Assembly: GCA_913046155.1 (NCBI GenBank)
Contig: CAJWRY010000017.1
Coordinates: forward strand, 1-18,243
Reading direction: 5' to 3'
DNA: 18,243 nucleotides
DNA from: an uncultured Candidatus Nemicrothrix sp.
GTDB taxonomy: Bacteria; Actinomycetota; Acidimicrobiia; Acidimicrobiales; UBA8592
The notes under the pieces are model-generated. The model did not search any database. It was not told the DNA's origin and saw only the letters and a program-made list of their open reading frames with translations. The position numbers were made by a program, and so were the translations under genes. Positions 14,217-18,243 of the stretch are shown here, piece after piece; position 1 is the first letter of the stretch, and each line of letters starts with the position of its first letter.

Positions 14217-15398
14217 ATGGATCAATCTGACCTCAAAGGATTTGACTGCGACCATCATTATTACGAAGCAGAGGATGCTTTCATCAGGTACATGGACCCA
14301 GCCATGATGCAACGTGCAATGCAGTGGGTGAATGTGAATGGAAGAAAGAGGTTAATGGTCGGGGGCAAGGTTAATCGTTTCATTCCTAATCCAACGTTTG
14401 ACCCCATTGCCAGACCTGGATGTTTGGACGACTATTTTCGAGGGAAAGTCTCGGTCACTGATATGAGGGACGCCTTCGGTGAGTTAGAGTCGCTATCAGA
14501 TCGGCCAGAGTATAGAAATCGTGATGCAAAATTAGACCTGCTCACAAAGCAAAACCTAGATGGATGCCTTCTATTCCCTACTTTGGGTGTAGGGATGGAG
14601 TCGGCTCTTGAAAATGATTTACCTGCTTTGCAAGCCGCATTCAGTGCGTTCAATAGGTGGTTAGCCGATGATTGGGGCTTCAGCTACAAGGACCGCTTGT
14701 TTGCTGCTCCGTATATCACTCTCTCTGATGTCCGACACGCTGTCTCCGAACTTGAGTTTGCTATTGATAACAATGTTCGAGTAATTAACTTGAGAGCTTC
14801 TGCGGTGACAACTGCCGACGGCCAGAAGAGTCCAGCAGACCCAGTTTTTGATGATTTTTGGAAACGGGTCAACGATGCAGGTATAACCGCTGCTTTTCAC
14901 GCAGGCGATGCCGCATATGACTTCCTGTTCGCTCATTGGGGATTATCTACTGAATTTGAAGCTTTCCGATATGACCCTTTAAAACGGCTTTTAAATTACT
15001 CAAACATTGCCGACACAGTTGCGGCGCTAATTAGCGGGGGATTATTTAACCGATTCCCAAATATTCGTGTTTGCACGATCGAAAATGGGTCTGATTGGGT
15101 GAGTGGTCTTTTGCGAAGATTTTCAAAAGCATATAAGCAAGCAGGCTACGCTTTTGTTGAAGATCCAGTAGAGACTTTTCAGAATCATATTTGGGTGGCT
15201 CCTTATTATGAAGATGATCTTATGGAATTGAGGGAACTTATCGGCGTTGATCATATTCTTTTTGGTTCGGATTACCCGCATGCGGAAGGATTAGCGTCTC
15301 CAATGGATTTTCTTGATGATTTGGTCGGATTTTCTTCGCATGAAATTAAGCAAATAATGTATGAGAATGGAAGATCTTTAGTCACTCCGAGCACATAG
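14217..15398 (+). CDS. Amidohydrolase-2 family metal-dependent hydrolase (TIM barrel)
   Basis: 393 aa, no signal peptide, cytosolic. Seen: the N-terminal metal motif D-x-H as D12-H13-H14 in FDCDHHYYE, a mid-barrel histidine H228 in AAFHAGDA, a further VCTIENGSDW segment (285-294), and the C-terminal GSDYPHAEG (350-358) with catalytic-type D352. These are the landmarks of the amidohydrolase-related family (COG2159) that includes decarboxylases such as ACMSD as well as hydrolases. The substrate cannot be read from sequence; members like this with DCDHHYYE and SDYPHAEG are typical of actinobacteria and other soil and marine bacteria. ATG start with AAAGGAA 4 nt upstream. The thioesterase gene follows almost immediately, which hints at a shared carboxylic acid or acyl-CoA catabolic task (inference). 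Confidence 0.88.
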   Translation: MDQSDLKGFDCDHHYYEAEDAFIRYMDPAMMQRAMQWVNVNGRKRLMVGGKVNRFIPNPTFDPIARPGCLDDYFRGKVSVTDMRDAFGELESLSDRPEYRNRDAKLDLLTKQNLDGCLLFPTLGVGMESALENDLPALQAAFSAFNRWLADDWGFSYKDRLFAAPYITLSDVRHAVSELEFAIDNNVRVINLRASAVTTADGQKSPADPVFDDFWKRVNDAGITAAFHAGDAAYDFLFAHWGLSTEFEAFRYDPLKRLLNYSNIADTVAALISGGLFNRFPNIRVCTIENGSDWVSGLLRRFSKAYKQAGYAFVEDPVETFQNHIWVAPYYEDDLMELRELIGVDHILFGSDYPHAEGLASPMDFLDDLVGFSSHEIKQIMYENGRSLVTPST

Positions 15399-15411
15399 GA
15401 ATTTGTGTTGT

Positions 15412-16209
15412 ATGGCATTGCATAACGATATTATTTTGCGGGAAGTATCGAGTGGTCTTTTCGCTACTGACATAATTGAGGATTATTGGATTATTGTTGG
15501 ACCTAACGGCGGCTATCTTGGTGCGCTTCTGACTAATGCAGGGGAAATGCATTTGGGGCTAGAGACACATCAGTTGCGCGGCATAACGATCCATTATTTG
15601 ACTCCTCCGAAATTGGGACCTGTAGAGATACGTGTTGCTACAATTCGATCTGGGAAATCGGTTACATTCCTTCGATTTGAAATGACCCAAAATTCAGAGA
15701 TCGTTCTTGCCGCAACTGGGTCATGGGCCTCCAGCAATAAAGGAATTGAATCTCCTCAAATAGTGATTCCAGAGGTTCCTAGTCCCGAGGATTGCCCAAT
15801 ACCAACTCGGCTCACTGACAGCCCTACGCGTCTTCATGAAAAGTGGGAGATTCGATCTGTGAATCAAGCTTTAGACGAATTGACTGAGAGTAATGGTCTT
15901 CGCATGCAGTGGTGGATTCGCCCTAAAGAAACTACGCCAATGTCCTCAGCGCTGATTGTCGCTGCCGCTGATGCACTACCGCCTCCAATCTTTTTTCAAT
16001 CTGACTCAATCAAAATGGCTCCAACCGTTGATTTAACGATTCATGTGAGGGCTAACCTTAATTTGGTGCAATGGGGTGCCACATCTTGGTTACTTGCAGA
16101 ATTTGTTACACATCATGCTTCAGGAGGCTTCATTGAAGAAGATGGGTTGATTTGGAACGATGATGGAACTTTGCTTTGCATGAGTAGGCAACTAGCTTTA
16201 GCTCGTTAA
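15412..16209 (+). CDS. Acyl-CoA thioesterase-like protein, two hotdog domains (TesB type)
   Basis: 265 aa from the chosen ATG. It probably hydrolyses an acyl-CoA thioester. Seen: N-terminal hotdog with GPNGGYLGALL, HQLRGITIHYLTPPKLGPVEIRV and RSGKSVTFLRFEMTQ (about 25-100), and a C-terminal hotdog with PTVDLTIHVRA followed by EEDGLIWNDDGTLLCMSRQLAL at the end, the usual finish of TesB-like proteins. Two starts are possible: TTG at 15403, adding MCC, or ATG at 15412. I prefer the ATG because AGGA (15397-15400) is 11 nt before it but only 2 nt before the TTG. The gene follows the amidohydrolase stop by 13 nt. Its TAA abuts the stop of the opposing S9 peptidase gene with no base between them. 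Acyl specificity unknown. Confidence 0.85.
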   Translation: MALHNDIILREVSSGLFATDIIEDYWIIVGPNGGYLGALLTNAGEMHLGLETHQLRGITIHYLTPPKLGPVEIRVATIRSGKSVTFLRFEMTQNSEIVLAATGSWASSNKGIESPQIVIPEVPSPEDCPIPTRLTDSPTRLHEKWEIRSVNQALDELTESNGLRMQWWIRPKETTPMSSALIVAAADALPPPIFFQSDSIKMAPTVDLTIHVRANLNLVQWGATSWLLAEFVTHHASGGFIEEDGLIWNDDGTLLCMSRQLALAR

Positions 16210-18138
16210 TCATTGAACAATCGGCGTTAATTCAATGTCATCAAATGGTTCAAACCCAAATATTTGTGAAAAGAATGAATACTCTGATTCAAGTGCTTTT
16301 ACTATGTTTTCTGACTTTCGAAAGCCATGACCTTCTCCTTCAAAAAGCAAATACGAATGTCTAATGCCTTTTGCTTTGAGCGCTTCAACGATAAGTTCCG
16401 ATTGGTTTGGAGGAACAACTGCATCGTCACTTCCTTGAAGAATAATCATCGGATTTTGGAAATTTTCTGTTTGATGGATTGGTGACCTTGCGACATACAC
16501 TTCCCGCTCTTTGGGATAGGGCCCAATGAGCCGGTCTAGATAGCGTGATTCAAACTTGTGGGTATCATTCGCGAGTATTTCTAAGTCTGCAACTCCGTAT
16601 CTACACGACCCAGCAGAGAAATCATCGTAACCGGATAGGGCGGCTAGTACGGTTAGGCCTCCTGCGCTTCCACCTTTGATTGCTATGCGGTTGGCATCTG
16701 CTCGGCCCGTAGCGACAAGAAAACGAGCTGCAGCGACGCAGTCTGCAACGTCAATTAATCCCCACTGGCCGTCAAGGGCATTCATGTAGGAGCGCCCGTA
16801 CCCTGTACTTCCTCGATAGTCAACGTCCGCAACTGCCCAACCTCGACTCGTCCAGTATCGTAACGCCAGAGATAGTTCGTTTCGTGTGCTCGCAGTCGGT
16901 CCTCCGTGAGCTAGAACTAAGAGTGGAGGCAATTCATCTTTTGGTCCTTCAGTATTTAAGTGAGCGGGAGCATAGTAGCGAACGTGCGCATTGTTTCCGT
17001 CAAGTGTGGGGAATTGAATCAATTCGGGCGATGGCAAGAAAGCGTTGTTGAGCTCGTTCGGCTTTGGGGTTTTGAGAATCTTTTGCTTTTCGATTCCCTT
17101 GATTATTGTTGGGCCTGCTTTGTGGCTCGCCGCCAGAATAATTACATCATTTTTATCAGAGGTTCTGATTTGATGAATTGAGGACCATGCAAAGGGAGTT
17201 AGGGATGAAGGAGTTGCTATGTAAGTTTCACCGTCTGGTGCTGTGGCTGATGCTATTGGATCCCCCGTTTCAAGTAGCACATAGCGCGACTGGTCGAATA
17301 CCCAAAGAGGCATCCCGATATCAAATTCACCTCCGATGATTAATTCATCTTCATCTGTTGAGAATTTGTATAAGTTTGACCATCCTGATCGGTCACTTAG
17401 GTAGAAGAGATCACTTGTGGATGACCATTCAGGTTGGAGCACGGACTCATCATCGCCTCCAACGATCCTTTGACCTTGCGTGATTTCGCCACCCTCAAAG
17501 TGTCCAATCCAAAGCTCTGTTCCCCACCAAGGCATTGATGGATGGTTCCATTGAATCCATGCTAAAAATTCGCCATCAGGTGAAGGTCGTGGAAAAGCAT
17601 AGAAATCAGCTCCCACGACAAGTTCTTTCACTTCCATGGTTCCATCTGTTTTGATGGCTACGAGTTGGTTATCTGGTTCGATGTGGTGACCTTCAAGGTC
17701 ATGATGAACTTCTCTTACGCAGATACACCATTCACCATCGGGCGTTATCCTACCGTCTGCGAATCGCCAGCTTTGCCCTTCTGGAGGTTCAGGAGTTAGT
17801 AATTGCTCTTCGTGCCCGTATTCAATCTTTCGTATTCTCTGATCGTCAAAATTTACATAAAATAATGTCTTGCCTGTTATCCACCAGGCGCCACCCCCAT
17901 ATTCATGGACTTTACTTCGCACATTAGCTTCTGCTGGCGTTATTTCTTGCGGCCCTTGCCCTTCCAAAAGGCATACAACTGCGACTCTTCCACCTTCTTC
18001 TGGTCTTGATTCGGACCACCAAATATCGCTTTGGTCCGTTTTGATCTCTGAAATGGTCGAGACGCCTTTGACAAGCGATTCTGCTGAAATAGGAGAACTC
18101 CAGCTTCCGTATGGCTTTATTTGAGTTTGTTTATCCAT
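16210..18138 (-). CDS. S9-family serine peptidase (prolyl oligopeptidase type)
   Basis: 642 aa, no signal peptide, so probably cytosolic. Seen: an N-terminal beta-propeller (about 30-370) with VHEYGGGAWW (77-86), ITPDGEW, PSPDGEFLAW and LSDRSGWSNLY (247-257), then an alpha/beta-hydrolase domain (about 375-630) with VLAHGGPTAS (408-417), YRGSTGYGR (441-449), nucleophile S491 in GGSAGG, D572 in GSDDAVVPP and H604 in GEGHGF. This is the dipeptidyl aminopeptidase/acylaminoacyl-peptidase branch (S9C-like), which trims short peptides and may have other substrates. The ATG overlaps the stop of an upstream aminotransferase gene by one base (TAATG), implying coupled translation. The 3' end directly abuts the thioesterase stop. 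Peptide specificity not deducible. Confidence 0.92.
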   Translation of the reverse strand: MDKQTQIKPYGSWSSPISAESLVKGVSTISEIKTDQSDIWWSESRPEEGGRVAVVCLLEGQGPQEITPAEANVRSKVHEYGGGAWWITGKTLFYVNFDDQRIRKIEYGHEEQLLTPEPPEGQSWRFADGRITPDGEWCICVREVHHDLEGHHIEPDNQLVAIKTDGTMEVKELVVGADFYAFPRPSPDGEFLAWIQWNHPSMPWWGTELWIGHFEGGEITQGQRIVGGDDESVLQPEWSSTSDLFYLSDRSGWSNLYKFSTDEDELIIGGEFDIGMPLWVFDQSRYVLLETGDPIASATAPDGETYIATPSSLTPFAWSSIHQIRTSDKNDVIILAASHKAGPTIIKGIEKQKILKTPKPNELNNAFLPSPELIQFPTLDGNNAHVRYYAPAHLNTEGPKDELPPLLVLAHGGPTASTRNELSLALRYWTSRGWAVADVDYRGSTGYGRSYMNALDGQWGLIDVADCVAAARFLVATGRADANRIAIKGGSAGGLTVLAALSGYDDFSAGSCRYGVADLEILANDTHKFESRYLDRLIGPYPKEREVYVARSPIHQTENFQNPMIILQGSDDAVVPPNQSELIVEALKAKGIRHSYLLFEGEGHGFRKSENIVKALESEYSFFSQIFGFEPFDDIELTPIVQ

Positions 18139-18243
18139 TAGCCATTCAATAGGTCAGCGATTCGTCCTAAACCTTCTTTGAGGTCATCATCCCCTAAGGC
18201 GAATGAAAGTCTGGCATAACCAGGAGCTCCGAAGGCTTCACCT
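18138..18243 (-). CDS. C-terminal end of a fold-type I PLP aminotransferase (partial)
   Basis: Only the last 34 codons and the stop are inside the window; the rest lies beyond its right edge. Read on the minus strand from 18242 they give GEAFGAPGYARLSFALGD followed by DDLKEGLGRIADLLNG and TAA. The G-x-x-F-G-x-x-G-x-x-R-L-S-F-A pattern, with the arginine that binds the substrate carboxylate, followed by a helix of the type LxEGLxRI, is the standard end of class I/II aspartate-type aminotransferases. Which amino acid it acts on cannot be told from this fragment. The TAA shares its last base with the ATG of the S9 peptidase gene. Confidence 0.85.
   Translation of the reverse strand, partial: GEAFGAPGYARLSFALGDDDLKEGLGRIADLLNG

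Noticed and set aside
15403..15411. TTG start for the thioesterase giving an MCC N-terminus
   Set aside because: AGGA would be only 2 nt away, whereas the ATG at 15412 is at a workable distance; the family core begins well downstream of both.

Overview
The window looks like a chromosomal, mostly housekeeping stretch from an actinobacterium with a compact, moderately A+T-rich genome. A marine or aquatic member of the Acidimicrobiia is my best guess. The basis is an actinobacterial-type LeuB and long SerA (with an intervening domain before ACT), a small membrane protein with a C-terminal domain resembling the actinobacterial 'sunset' domain, a citramalate synthase route to isoleucine, and very short intergenic gaps. 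The taxonomic placement is inference. I see no phage, IS, CRISPR, toxin-antitoxin or defence genes.

Layout. (1) 1-54: 3' two-thirds of a tRNA-Glu(CTC) gene on the + strand, cut by the window edge. (2) 56-6237, minus strand: a tightly packed six-gene run read leuB > ilvE > cimA > uncharacterised 178-aa protein > gltX > DUF218/YdcF-like membrane protein, with gaps of 14 nt or less and one TAATG overlap. (3) 6238-6394: divergent promoter region. (4) 6395-11997, plus strand: greA, a single-pass membrane protein, leuC, leuD (ATGA overlap) and a large beta-propeller lipoprotein, ending at a strong hairpin (12010-12038). (5) 12130-12513, plus: sunset-like membrane protein, convergent with serA (12525-14093, minus). 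(6) 14094-14216: divergent region, then an amidohydrolase and a two-hotdog acyl-CoA thioesterase (plus). (7) 16210-18138, minus: S9-family peptidase whose stop abuts the thioesterase stop, start-stop coupled to a PLP aminotransferase of which only the last 34 residues are in the window.

How the genes work together. CimA, LeuCD and LeuB can convert pyruvate plus acetyl-CoA to 2-oxobutyrate, the isoleucine precursor, without threonine deaminase. LeuCD and LeuB also serve leucine, and IlvE finishes both pathways using glutamate. GltX in the same run charges tRNA-Glu, whose gene lies at the far end of the operon. SerA opens the serine pathway.

I did not find a clear new multi-gene system. The items most worth a second look are the uncharacterised protein embedded in the leuB-gltX operon, the likely translational coupling of gltX to it, and a terminator-like hairpin oriented so that serA transcripts could run antisense through the whole sunset-like gene before stopping.
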